From assembly GCF_006716745.1 (NCBI RefSeq), contig NZ_VFPP01000001.1:496001-560000 (forward strand): a DNA stretch of 64,000 bases, read 5' to 3'. Of this stretch, positions 41,724-50,076 are shown piece by piece. The notes below the pieces were generated by a model, which made no database searches, had not been told where the DNA came from, and saw only the letters and a program-made list of their open reading frames with translations. The position numbers and the translations under genes were made by a program. The stretch's first letter is position 1. Every line of letters begins with the position of its first letter. The DNA is from Saccharothrix saharensis (lineage in GTDB: Bacteria; Actinomycetota; Actinomycetes; Mycobacteriales; Pseudonocardiaceae).

Positions 41724-42209
41724 TCACGGCAACTCGCGACGCTCCACCGACTCCGGACGCACATCCACCACGTCACCCTCCACCACCACACCGTCGACCA
41801 CCGCCCCACCGGCCGCCGGGTGCTGCCCGTACCGCAGGTTCAACACCACCGACCGCTCACGCTCCGCCGCACGCCGCGCCATCCGCCCGCTCACCAACCG
41901 CCGCGTCGGCGGGAACAACAGGAACAACCCCACCACATCGCTCACGAACCCCGGCAACACGATCAACACCCCGGCCGCCGCGATCAACACACCGTCCGCC
42001 AACTCCTGGTGCGGCGCACGCCGCGTCCGCACCGCCTCCGAGAACGCCGCCATAGCCCGGACACCCTCGCGGCGCAGCAACACCGAACCCACCACACCAC
42101 CCAGCACCAGCAGACCCAGGGTCGGCAACAGACCCCACGCCCCGAACGCCGCCACCAGAGCGGTGACCTCCACGGCCAGACCCACCAGCACAACCGCCAA
42201 CACGCGCAT
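41724..42209 (-). CDS. FxsA family membrane protein
   Basis: 161 aa. VLAVVLVGLAVEVTALVAAF, LGGVVGSVLLRREGVRAMAA and DGVLIAAAGVLIVLPGFVSD follow the FxsA pattern of three to four membrane helices with a cytoplasmic tail. In E. coli overexpression of FxsA relieves phage T7 exclusion by F, but the normal role is unclear. ATG 42209 is divergent from kamA, and the 108-bp spacer includes the shared 11-mer. Confidence 0.85.
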   Translation of the reverse strand: MRVLAVVLVGLAVEVTALVAAFGAWGLLPTLGLLVLGGVVGSVLLRREGVRAMAAFSEAVRTRRAPHQELADGVLIAAAGVLIVLPGFVSDVVGLFLLFPPTRRLVSGRMARRAAERERSVVLNLRYGQHPAAGGAVVDGVVVEGDVVDVRPESVERRELP

Positions 42210-42282
42210 ACCCCACCCAACGAACGAACGCCCCGAAACGCTCCCCGCCGAAATATTTACGCCCAACCGGCCATCTGGCAGC

Positions 42283-42293
42283 ATATCTTCACG
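42283..42293. promoter_or_regulatory. 11-mer ATATCTTCACG upstream of kamA
   Basis: Identical to 33644-33654 before the kdd operon. Here it reads on the kamA coding strand, 25-35 bp before the ATG at 42318, and overlaps the likely -10 region (CATATC). Confidence 0.45.
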
Positions 42294-42317
42294 CCACTCG
42301 ACCGATAGGGAGCATGG

Positions 42318-43706
42318 ATGACCGCGCTGCACGAGGTCACACCCACGCAGCACAGGGCCGACCTCCAGCCCTACACCTACACGCGCCAGGAACTCGTCGA
42401 ACCCGACTGGCGCCGCTTCCCCGGCTGGCGCCACGTCACCGAAACCCAGTGGCGCGACGCCCAGTGGCAACGCGTCAACTGCGTCAAGAACCCCAAACAA
42501 CTGCGCACCCTCATGGGCGACCTGCTCACCGAGCGGTTCTACGACGACCTCGCCGCCGACCAGCAGCACACCGCCACCATGTCCATGCTCGTGCCACCCC
42601 AGATGCTCAACACCATGGCACCGGACGCCGGACCCGACCCCGAGACCTTCACCGAGGCCTTCCTCGCCGACCCCGTCCGCCGCTACATGATCCCCGTCCG
42701 ATCAGACCGCGACCCGGACTGGCCCAGCCACCCCCACTCCTCCCGCGACTCCCTCCACGAAGCCGAGATGTGGGTCGTCGAAGGCCTCACCCACCGCTAC
42801 CCCACCAAAGTCCTCGCCGAACTCGTCTCCACCTGCCCCCAGTACTGCGGCCACTGCACCCGCATGGACCTCGTCGGCAACTCCACCCCCCTGGTCCAGA
42901 AGCACAAGCTCACCCTCAAACCCGTCGACCGCCAGGACCGGATGATCGACTACCTCAAGCGCACACCCGGCGTGCGAGACGTCGTGGTCTCCGGCGGCGA
43001 CGTCGCCAACGTCCCCTGGCCCCAGCTCGAGTCGTTCCTCATGCGACTGCTCGACATCGACACCGTCCGCGACGTCCGCCTCGCCACCAAGGCCCTCGCC
43101 GGCATGCCCCAGCACTGGCTCCAGCCCAAGGTCGTCGAAGGCCTCGAACGCGTCGCCCGCACCGCCGGCCGCCGCGGCGTCAACCTCGCCATCCACACCC
43201 ACGTCAACCACGTGCAGTCCGTGACACCGCTCGTCGCCGAAGCCGCCCGCACCGCCCTCGAGATCGGCGTCCGCGACGTCCGCAACCAGGGCGTGCTCAT
43301 GAAGGGCGTCAACGCCACCCCCGACGACCTGCTGGACCTGTGCTTCGCGCTCCAAGGCGAGGCGAACATCCTGCCGTACTACTTCTACATGTGCGACATG
43401 ATCCCCAACGCCGAGCACTGGCGCGTCGCCGTCTGGGAGGCCCAGGAACTCCAGCACGCGATCATGGGCTACCTGCCCGGCTACGCCACGCCCCGCATCG
43501 TCTGCGACGTCCCCTACGTCGGCAAGCGCTGGGTCCACCAGCTCCACGAGTACGACCGCGAGCTGGGCATCTCCTACTGGACCAAGAACTACCGCACCGG
43601 CATCGAACTCGACGACCCCGAGGCACTCGACCGCCGGTACCCCTACTACGACCCGATCTCCACCCTGGGCGACGCGGGCCGCCGCTGGTGGTCCGAGCAG
43701 TCCTGA
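42318..43706 (+). CDS. kamA: L-lysine 2,3-aminomutase
   Basis: 462 aa. The radical-SAM cluster motif is CPQYCGHC (Cys 173, 177, 180). VVVSGGDVANVPWPQLESFL, RLATKALAGMPQHWLQPKVV, NLAIHTHVNHVQSVTPLVAE, NQGVLMKGVNATPDDLLDLC and ANILPYYFYMCDMIPNAEHW follow. It converts L-lysine to L-beta-lysine, the entry step to KamDE. It is about 45 residues longer at the N-terminus than the clostridial enzyme. GGGAG precedes ATG 42318. It is separated from the other pathway genes by 8.7 kb, but shares an upstream 11-mer with kdd. A degraded second copy lies at 63732-64000. Confidence 0.95.
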   Translation: MTALHEVTPTQHRADLQPYTYTRQELVEPDWRRFPGWRHVTETQWRDAQWQRVNCVKNPKQLRTLMGDLLTERFYDDLAADQQHTATMSMLVPPQMLNTMAPDAGPDPETFTEAFLADPVRRYMIPVRSDRDPDWPSHPHSSRDSLHEAEMWVVEGLTHRYPTKVLAELVSTCPQYCGHCTRMDLVGNSTPLVQKHKLTLKPVDRQDRMIDYLKRTPGVRDVVVSGGDVANVPWPQLESFLMRLLDIDTVRDVRLATKALAGMPQHWLQPKVVEGLERVARTAGRRGVNLAIHTHVNHVQSVTPLVAEAARTALEIGVRDVRNQGVLMKGVNATPDDLLDLCFALQGEANILPYYFYMCDMIPNAEHWRVAVWEAQELQHAIMGYLPGYATPRIVCDVPYVGKRWVHQLHEYDRELGISYWTKNYRTGIELDDPEALDRRYPYYDPISTLGDAGRRWWSEQS

Positions 43707-43712
43707 GTCTCC

Positions 43713-43759
43713 CACGGACGCCTGAGCCCGTGCGGGCTCAGGCGTCCGTGCTGTTTTTT
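43713..43759 (+). terminator. Rho-independent terminator of kamA
   Basis: CACGGACGCCTGAGCCC (43713-43729) pairs perfectly with its complement at 43734-43750 around GTGC. A run of six T follows at 43754-43759. This is the only classical hairpin-plus-U terminator seen in the window. Confidence 0.9.
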
Positions 43760-43823
43760 GCCCTGCTGTCCGCCGGACCACGGTGAGTGATTAATTTCAG
43801 TCAACACTGAAGCTATAGAGATA

Positions 43824-43841
43824 TGCAAGACAGCGCTTGCA
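43824..43841. promoter_or_regulatory. TTGCAA-type operator (site A) before PfkB kinase
   Basis: TGCAAG (43824-43829) and CTTGCA (43836-43841) flank 6 nt. Just upstream, TTCAGT-CAAC-ACTGAA forms a second perfect dyad (43796-43811), and TATAGA (43815-43820) may be the -10. A LacI-family repressor site is likely. Confidence 0.5.
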
Positions 43842-43895
43842 GGGTTGCGTGCCCGCCGCTCGCCGGTTCGTCGATCTCCCCTCACACTGGCGCCC

Positions 43896-44756
43896 ATGCG
43901 CAGACCGAAGGTGTTCGTCGCGGGACCGGTGTCGTGGAACCGCCTGGTGCTGCTGGACCGGTTGCCGCGGGCCAGGCCGCACACCACGTTCGCCGGCGGC
44001 CACCGGGTGACCGTCGGCGGCACGTCGGCGGGCAAGGCGTTGAACCTCGCCTCGCTCGGCGCGGACGTCACGCTGCGGACCGTCGTCGGGGACGACGAAG
44101 CCGGGCGGTCGGTGCTGGACGTGCTCGACCGGGCCGGGGTCGACGTGATCGCCGAGGTGGTCGACACCGCCACCGAACAGCACCTCAACCTGATGGACCC
44201 CCACGGCGGGCGGGTGTCGATCTACCTCGAACTCCCCCGGTTGCACCACGCCGAGCACGACGACCGGGCGCTGGCCGCGTTGGCGTCCGCCGACGCGGCG
44301 GTGATCGACCTGGCCGACCACGCCCGTCCACTGCTGGGCGCCGCACGTGACGCCGGGGTGCCGGTGTGGTGCGACGTGCACGACTACGACGGCGTCGCGG
44401 AGTTCCACCGCGACTTCCTCGACGCCGCCGACCACGTGTTCCTCAACGACGACGCCTTCAAGGACGAGCACAGCGCGAACCACGACGCGCTGGTCGCGTT
44501 CCTCCGGTCGCTCGGCAAGCCTGCGGTGGCCACGCTCGGCGCGGACGGCGCGCTGGCCCTGGTCGACGGGACCGTCCACCGGGTGCCCGCGGTGCCGATC
44601 GAGGAGATCGTGGACACCAACGGCGCCGGCGACGCCTTCTTCTCCGGGTTCCTGGTCGCCCACCTCGCGGGCGCGGACGTGCCCTCGGCGATGGCCGCCG
44701 GCGCTCGGCAGGCGGCCCTCTGCCTCGGTTCAGCGGGGTTGGCGCCCGAAATGTGA
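43896..44756 (+). CDS. PfkB family carbohydrate kinase
   Basis: 286 aa. VFVAGPVSWNRLVLLDRLPR and VTVGGTSAGKALNLASLGAD form the substrate-binding N-terminal half. The PfkB signature DTNGAGDAFFSGFLVAHLAG includes the catalytic Asp of GAGD. Ribokinase, fructokinase or an aminosugar kinase are all possible. ATG 43896 was chosen to place the first strand at residue 5. The gene sits behind operator site A and 75 nt before the LacI-family gene. Confidence 0.85.
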   Translation: MRRPKVFVAGPVSWNRLVLLDRLPRARPHTTFAGGHRVTVGGTSAGKALNLASLGADVTLRTVVGDDEAGRSVLDVLDRAGVDVIAEVVDTATEQHLNLMDPHGGRVSIYLELPRLHHAEHDDRALAALASADAAVIDLADHARPLLGAARDAGVPVWCDVHDYDGVAEFHRDFLDAADHVFLNDDAFKDEHSANHDALVAFLRSLGKPAVATLGADGALALVDGTVHRVPAVPIEEIVDTNGAGDAFFSGFLVAHLAGADVPSAMAAGARQAALCLGSAGLAPEM

Positions 44757-44766
44757 CTGTCAAGGT

Positions 44767-44787
44767 CTTGCTGAAAGGCTTTGCAAG
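44767..44787. promoter_or_regulatory. TTGCAA-type operator (site B) before LacI-family gene
   Basis: CTTGC (44767-44771) and GCAAG (44783-44787) face each other, with TTTGCAAGG at 44780-44788 matching sites C and D. It lies 45-65 bp before the repressor ATG, as expected for autoregulation. Confidence 0.45.
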
Positions 44788-44831
44788 GTCTTTCCTCGGG
44801 TGCGCGTGTCGCCGCGACGGAAAGGACCGAC

Positions 44832-45857
44832 ATGGACGGCGTGACCGCCCGGTTGAGCGACATCGCCGCGCAGGCCGGGGTCAGCGAGGCGACGGTCAGC
44901 CGGGTGTTCAACGGCAAGGCGGGCGTGTCGACGGCCACCCGGCAGGCGGTGGTGGCCGCGATGGACCTGCTCGGCTACGAACGCCCGCCCCGGCTGCGGC
45001 AGCGCAGCGCCGGGCTCATCGGGCTGATCACGCCCGAGCTGGGCAACCCGATCTTCCCCGCGCTCGCGCAGGTCGTGGAGCAGGTGCTGACCAGCGCCGG
45101 CTACACGCCGCTGCTGTGCACGCAGACGCCGGGCGGGTCGACCGAGGACCAGCTGACCGAGATGCTGGTGGACCGGGGCGTGGCCGGGATCGTGTTCGTG
45201 TCCGGCCTGCACGCCGACTCCACCGCCGACATGGGCCGCTACACCAAGCTCGCGGGCCGCGGCATCCCGTTCGTCATGATCAACGGCTACACGGAGAAGA
45301 TCTCCGCGCCGTTCATGTCCACCGACGACCGCGCGGCGATGCGGCTGGCGGTGTCGCACCTGGTGGAGCTGGGGCACGAGCGCATCGGCCTGGCCGTCGG
45401 ACCGCGGCGGTTCGTGCCGGTGCTGCGCAAGATCGAGGGCTTCGTGCAGCACATGCGCACCGCCCTCCCCTACACCGCCGAGCAGGCCGAGGCGCTGGTG
45501 CAGCACTCGCTGTTCACCGTGGAGGGCGGGCAGTCCGCCGCGACGGCGCTGCTGGACAAGGGGTGCACGGCGATCATCTGCGGCAGCGACCTGATGGCGT
45601 TCGGCGCGATCCGGGCGGCGCGGCAGCGCGGGTTGGGCGTGCCGCAGGACGTGTCCGTGGTGGGGTTCGACGACTCGCCGCTGATCGTGTTCGCCGACCC
45701 GCCGCTGACCACGCTGCGGCAGCCCGTGGAGGCGATGGGCCAGGCCGCGGTCAACGCGCTGCTGGAGGAGATCGGCGGCACGCCCGCACCGCACGCGGAG
45801 TTCGTCTTCCTGCCCGAGCTCGTGGTGCGCGGGTCGACGGGCGCGGGGCCGCGGTGA
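44832..45857 (+). CDS. LacI family transcriptional repressor
   Basis: 341 aa. Residues 1-55 are the LacI helix-turn-helix and hinge (RLSDIAAQAGVSEATVSRVF, NGKAGVSTATRQAVVAAMDL). The periplasmic-binding-like core follows (LIGLITPELGNPIFPALAQV, CTAIICGSDLMAFGAIRAAR, DVSVVGFDDSPLIVFADPPL). It is probably a sugar-responsive repressor of this locus; related actinomycete proteins control maltose/amylase genes through TTGCAAG-type operators. GGAAAGGA precedes ATG 44832. GTGA overlap with the next gene. Confidence 0.9.
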   Translation: MDGVTARLSDIAAQAGVSEATVSRVFNGKAGVSTATRQAVVAAMDLLGYERPPRLRQRSAGLIGLITPELGNPIFPALAQVVEQVLTSAGYTPLLCTQTPGGSTEDQLTEMLVDRGVAGIVFVSGLHADSTADMGRYTKLAGRGIPFVMINGYTEKISAPFMSTDDRAAMRLAVSHLVELGHERIGLAVGPRRFVPVLRKIEGFVQHMRTALPYTAEQAEALVQHSLFTVEGGQSAATALLDKGCTAIICGSDLMAFGAIRAARQRGLGVPQDVSVVGFDDSPLIVFADPPLTTLRQPVEAMGQAAVNALLEEIGGTPAPHAEFVFLPELVVRGSTGAGPR

Positions 45858-46816
45858 CCGCCGGTCGGGCCAGGGCGCTGCGCATGCGGGCGCAACGCCT
45901 GACCACCCCCGCCCGCTCGCTGTCCGAGCTGCTGCGCGACGTGCTGGCCGTGCAGGCGCAGGACGTCACCGCCGCCGGTCTCGCCGTGCGGGCCCGGACC
46001 TCCGGCGTCACGCCCGCCGACCTGCGTGCGGCGCTCGACGCCGGGGACGTGGTGCGGACCTGTGCCATGCGCGGGGCGGTGCACCTGCTGCGCCGTGAGG
46101 ACGTCGGCTGGCTGGTGGGGTTGCTGGGCCCGGTGAACGTGGCCCGGTCCCGACGTCGGCGACTGGAGCTCGGCCTGACCGACGAGGTGTGCGCGCGGGC
46201 GTTGGGCGCACTGCGGGAAGTCCTGACCGAACCGCTGACCAAGCCGGAGGTCGTCGCCCGGCTCGCCGACGTCGGCGTGCCGCTCGACCCGGCCACCGCC
46301 GCACCCGCCTACCTGCTGGCCTACGCCGCCAACAAGGGCGTGGTCGTGGCCGGCGAGTCCACCTACCGGCTGCTCCCCCGCGCCGACGACGAGCCGCGCG
46401 GCGTCGCCGAACTGGTCCGCCGCTACCTGCGCGCCTACGGTCCCGCGACCGTCGAGGACTTCACCGCGTGGAGCGGCGTGCCGGAACCGGACGTGCGTGC
46501 CGCGTTCCCGTTCGACGACCTGGTCGAGGGCAAGCACGGCTGGCAACTGCCCACCACCGACGCCACCGACCTGGACGGCACGGTCCGCCTCCTCGGCCCG
46601 TTCGACACGTTCCTGCTCGGCTACACCGACCGCACCCTGCTGCTGGACCCGCTGCACGCGCCCCTCGTCCAGACCGCCGGCCCGCACATCGTGGTCGACG
46701 GGCAGGTGCGCGGCACGTGGCGCCGCCGTGACGGCCGGGTGGTCGTGGAGCAACTGGGCCACATCCCCGTGTCCGAGCTGGACGTCGAGGTCGAGTCGGT
46801 CCTGGCCTGGATCTGA
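45854..46816 (+). CDS. Winged helix DNA-binding domain protein (HTH_42)
   Basis: 320 aa. MRAQRLTTPARSLSELLRDV, LAVQAQDVTAAGLAVRARTS and GTCAMRGAVHL-like VRTCAMRGAVHLLRREDVGW are typical of the winged-helix DNA-binding family (PF06224), with LLGPFDTFLLGYTDRTLLLD near the C-terminus. Relatives of this fold include the AlkZ/YcaQ DNA glycosylases that open interstrand crosslinks. The Q-x-Q pair of that group (AVQAQD) is present here. GTG 45854 overlaps the LacI-family stop, so it is co-expressed with the repressor, although a sugar role is not apparent. Confidence 0.75.
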   Translation: MTAGRARALRMRAQRLTTPARSLSELLRDVLAVQAQDVTAAGLAVRARTSGVTPADLRAALDAGDVVRTCAMRGAVHLLRREDVGWLVGLLGPVNVARSRRRRLELGLTDEVCARALGALREVLTEPLTKPEVVARLADVGVPLDPATAAPAYLLAYAANKGVVVAGESTYRLLPRADDEPRGVAELVRRYLRAYGPATVEDFTAWSGVPEPDVRAAFPFDDLVEGKHGWQLPTTDATDLDGTVRLLGPFDTFLLGYTDRTLLLDPLHAPLVQTAGPHIVVDGQVRGTWRRRDGRVVVEQLGHIPVSELDVEVESVLAWI

Positions 46817-46888
46817 GCGCGGCGGGCACCGCCGGTCCGGTGGGGCCGGCGGGCGGGCGGTGGGAGAGGCACGCCCACCCGCCGGTGG

Positions 46889-49882
46889 TCACCTCAGGTA
46901 GGGGCCGTCCGCACCGACCTTGCCCGGGGCCGGGTTGCCCGGCAGGTCCAGGACGTAGACGCGCGCGTTGCCCTTGCCGCCGGGGTTCGCGGTCAGCGAC
47001 CCGGTGGTGACGGTCCTCGTGTCACCGGTGACGGCGTCGCGGTACGTGCCGTTGGGGACGCCGGTGAACGTCGCCGAGCCCGAGATCGCGACCAGCGCGA
47101 AGCTGTCCACCGTCCCCGACGTGTACCGGCGCTTGAACGCCATCCCGCCCGACACGCCCTCCGTCGAGTACTGCCCCTTCTGCAGCGCGGGGACGGCGCG
47201 GCGGATCTGGTTGAGCCGCTGCACGTGCTTCACCAGCGGTTTCTGCAGGGTGGTGGCGACGGTGCCGGACGCCGACGACACGACGCCGTAGTCCGACGCG
47301 GTCACCTGGCCCGCCAGGTGGTCCCCGAAGTAGGCCCGACCGGTCGTCGCCAGCGGGCACGTGGGGCCGCAGTCGATCGGCTTGCCCGCCTGGAACTCGA
47401 CCTCCGAGCCGTAGTAGAGCGTCGGGATGCCCCGGAACGTCCACATCAGGCTCATGTTCTCCGCCCACGCGTCCGTGCCGCCCGCGTAGCGCACGCTGGA
47501 CTTGTTCGGCCCGAAGTCGTGCGAGTCCACGTACGTCACGTTGTAGGTGGCGTCGTTGGTGGAGTCGTCGGAGTCCTTCGCGTTCCAGAACGCGTTGTTC
47601 GCGTCGCCGAAGTTCATGTGCATGCGCATGTCGATGATGTTCATGCCGGAGAACTCCGAGTGGTCCGGCACGTGGTAGGCGTTGCCGTCCAGGAACGCGT
47701 TGCGGCTGGTCGGCTGCCCGCCGGTGCCCATCCCCTGCTCGTGGGTGTACTGCTCCAGCGACGCCGCCGCGTCGTCGGCGCTGTACTCGCGCCGCTCCTT
47801 CCAGGTGAAGAACTGCGCCGAGTGGTTGACCGAACCGCGGTTCCACTTGTCGTTGACGAACGCCGCCACCTCGCCGAAGACGAAGAAGTCACGGCCCTTC
47901 TCGCCGAACCTCGCGGTGGCGTGCTGCTGGATGGCGGGCAGGAACCGGCGGTTCCAGGTCACCCGCGGGATGTGCACGGCGGTGTCGACGCGGAAGCCGT
48001 CGACACCCATGTCGATGAACCGGTTGTAGGCGTCGATCAGGTACTTCTGCACGATCGGGTTCTCGGTGTCGAAGTCGGCCAGGTCCTCGTGCAGCCAGCA
48101 CGACCGCGAGTCCTCGCCCTCCCAGTTGCCGATCCAGCAGCGGTGGTAGAGCTGCGCCGGGAACATGCCGGAGGTGGGGCTCGGCCACTGGCAGCTGTAG
48201 ATCCGGTAGCCCTCCGGGCTGCTGTGCCGGGTCGGCTCGCCCCAGTCGACGCAGGTGTTCCCGGCCGGTTCGGTGGTCGACCACAGGTCGCCGTTGTAGT
48301 AGGACTTGCCGGTGTTCGGGTCGATGGTCAGGCCGTCGTACTCGAAACCCTGCACCGGCTGGTCGTAGTACCAGGACCACTGGTTGTCGCGGACGCCGAA
48401 CACCTTCGCCTCGAACAGGCCCTTCGCGCCCCACCGCGAGCTGTGGTTGTAGACCACGTCCTGGTAGATCTTCAGGCCCTTGGCGTGCGCGGAGTCGATC
48501 AGGTCCTGGTAGGTCGCGCCGGGTGTCTCCAGGCGCGGGTCGACGCGGTGGAAGTCCCAGCCGTGGTAGCCGTGGAAGTCGTAGTCCGAGCGGTTGAGCA
48601 CGACCGGCGTGATCCAGATCGCGGAGAAGCCCAGGCCCTTGACGTAGTCGAGCTTGTCGACCAGGCCTTGGAAGTCACCTCGGAACATCGGGTCGTCGTT
48701 GGCGGCGTTGCCGGAGCGCACGTGCTGGCTGCCGCCCCGGTTGTTGGCCGTGACGCCGTCGTTGAAACGGGCGGTCATCACGAAGTAGATCGAGTCCTCC
48801 CGCGGGTCGCCGCCCAGGGGCGTGCCGCCCGGTGGCGCGGGCGGGATGTCGCCGGTCGTCACGGAGACCGATGCGGTGGAGGTCGACTTGTTGCCCGCCG
48901 CGTCGTAGGCCTTGAGCGAGTAGGCGTAGGTCGTGTTCGCGGTGAGAGGCCCGTCGGCGAAGCCCACCGCGCCGGTGTTGCGCACGACCGTGCCCAGCGC
49001 TCCCCCGGATCGGGTGATCTCGTAGCCCGCGACGGCGACGTTGTCCGTGGACGCGGTCCACGACAACGAGACGGTGAGCGCGGACGCGGCGGCGCGCAGG
49101 CCGGTGGGCGCGCTCGGCGCGATCGTGTCCTGCGGGGCAGGGGGTCCGCAGGGGTCGGTCGCGTTCGGCGTGACGACGCCGTCCTTCACGGTGCTGCGCC
49201 CGGTGCGCAACGCGTAGTCGGCGCCGTTGTTGTTGTCCCACTGGCCGGAGCCGTCGTTGAACGCGGCTCTCAGGCCGGTCGCCTGGCCCAGGTCGACCGA
49301 GGCGCGGGCCCAGTCGGCGCAGACCTGCTCCATGGGCACGCCGGGCACTGCCGTCCACGTGCCGCCGGTCGGCTGGTAGTGGATGCGCGTCGCGGTCCAG
49401 TTCCGGGTCTTGGTGAAGTAGTAGACCTCGGCGTGGTCGGTCGGACCGGGCTCGGGGCCGGGTGTCGTGCCGCACGGGTCGCCGACGCCGGTCACTCCCC
49501 CGGCGACGGTCGCGGTGCCCGTGCCCAGGCTGTAGTTCTGCCCGTTGTTGTTGTCCCAGGTGCCGGAGCCGTTGTTGAACACCGCGAGCAGCCCGGTCGC
49601 GTCGCCCAGCGACACGGACTTGCGCACCCAGCCCGCGCACGCCGCCGGTTCCATGCGCTCACCCGGTACAGCCGTCCACGGTCCGTTGCGCGGTTGGTAG
49701 TGGATGTTGGCCACCGGCCACCCCGAAGGCAGGCGGTAGAAGACCGTAGTGGTGTTGCCCGCCGCCACAGCGGGCGGTTCGGGCGCCCGGTCCTCGGCCG
49801 AACCGCCCGGCGCGGTCCACGTCGCACCGGCCAGGCCCAAGGCCACCAGTAAAGCTGTCAGTCGTCGCGATCTCGCTCGCAT
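46889..49882 (-). CDS. Secreted alpha-amylase with two starch-binding modules
   Basis: 997 aa. A signal peptide (RRLTALLVALGLAGATWTAP) begins at ATG 49882 after GGGAGCAG. Two related modules (VFYRLPSGWPVANIHYQP, WTAVPGERME; VYYFTKTRNWTATRIHYQP, WTAVPGVPMEQ) look like CBM25-type starch binders. A fibronectin III domain follows (SAPTGLRAAASALTVSLSWT). The GH13 domain has DVVYNHSS, GFRVDTAVH (nucleophile), VFGEVAAF (acid/base) and VDSHD. It ends in a beta domain (FALVAISGSATFTGVPNGTY). The enzyme should degrade starch outside the cell. Site C lies 35 bp upstream. Confidence 0.95.
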   Translation of the reverse strand: MRARSRRLTALLVALGLAGATWTAPGGSAEDRAPEPPAVAAGNTTTVFYRLPSGWPVANIHYQPRNGPWTAVPGERMEPAACAGWVRKSVSLGDATGLLAVFNNGSGTWDNNNGQNYSLGTGTATVAGGVTGVGDPCGTTPGPEPGPTDHAEVYYFTKTRNWTATRIHYQPTGGTWTAVPGVPMEQVCADWARASVDLGQATGLRAAFNDGSGQWDNNNGADYALRTGRSTVKDGVVTPNATDPCGPPAPQDTIAPSAPTGLRAAASALTVSLSWTASTDNVAVAGYEITRSGGALGTVVRNTGAVGFADGPLTANTTYAYSLKAYDAAGNKSTSTASVSVTTGDIPPAPPGGTPLGGDPREDSIYFVMTARFNDGVTANNRGGSQHVRSGNAANDDPMFRGDFQGLVDKLDYVKGLGFSAIWITPVVLNRSDYDFHGYHGWDFHRVDPRLETPGATYQDLIDSAHAKGLKIYQDVVYNHSSRWGAKGLFEAKVFGVRDNQWSWYYDQPVQGFEYDGLTIDPNTGKSYYNGDLWSTTEPAGNTCVDWGEPTRHSSPEGYRIYSCQWPSPTSGMFPAQLYHRCWIGNWEGEDSRSCWLHEDLADFDTENPIVQKYLIDAYNRFIDMGVDGFRVDTAVHIPRVTWNRRFLPAIQQHATARFGEKGRDFFVFGEVAAFVNDKWNRGSVNHSAQFFTWKERREYSADDAAASLEQYTHEQGMGTGGQPTSRNAFLDGNAYHVPDHSEFSGMNIIDMRMHMNFGDANNAFWNAKDSDDSTNDATYNVTYVDSHDFGPNKSSVRYAGGTDAWAENMSLMWTFRGIPTLYYGSEVEFQAGKPIDCGPTCPLATTGRAYFGDHLAGQVTASDYGVVSSASGTVATTLQKPLVKHVQRLNQIRRAVPALQKGQYSTEGVSGGMAFKRRYTSGTVDSFALVAISGSATFTGVPNGTYRDAVTGDTRTVTTGSLTANPGGKGNARVYVLDLPGNPAPGKVGADGPYLR

Positions 49883-49916
49883 CACTGCTCCCGTCACGCT
49901 CCATTGCGCAAGGTAA

Positions 49917-49930
49917 TGCAATTCTTTGCA
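49917..49930. promoter_or_regulatory. TTGCAA-type operator (site C) before the amylase gene
   Basis: TGCAA (49917-49921) and TTGCA (49926-49930) are inverted around TTCT. TTGCGCAA at 49904-49911 is a nearby palindrome of the same type. Both lie 22-48 bp upstream of the amylase ATG on the minus strand. Confidence 0.5.
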
Positions 49931-49988
49931 GGCTAGACCCGGTGCGACGCAGGTGTAAACGGCTTGACGAGGCCTGATGACGAGCGAT

Positions 49989-50007
49989 CTTTGCAAGCCT
50001 TTGCAAG
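49989..50007. promoter_or_regulatory. Tandem CTTTGCAAG operators (site D) before LuxR-type ATPase
   Basis: CTTTGCAAG occurs twice, 49989-49997 and 49999-50007, each with a TTGCAA palindrome, 10 bp apart and so on the same face of the helix. The pair lies between the divergent amylase and regulator genes and could control both. Confidence 0.55.
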
Positions 50008-50076
50008 ATTACCCGCGTGTTCGTCGCTTCCCGGATCTCACGGACCGCGCACGGACGGATGTCGTACGGTGTCCGG

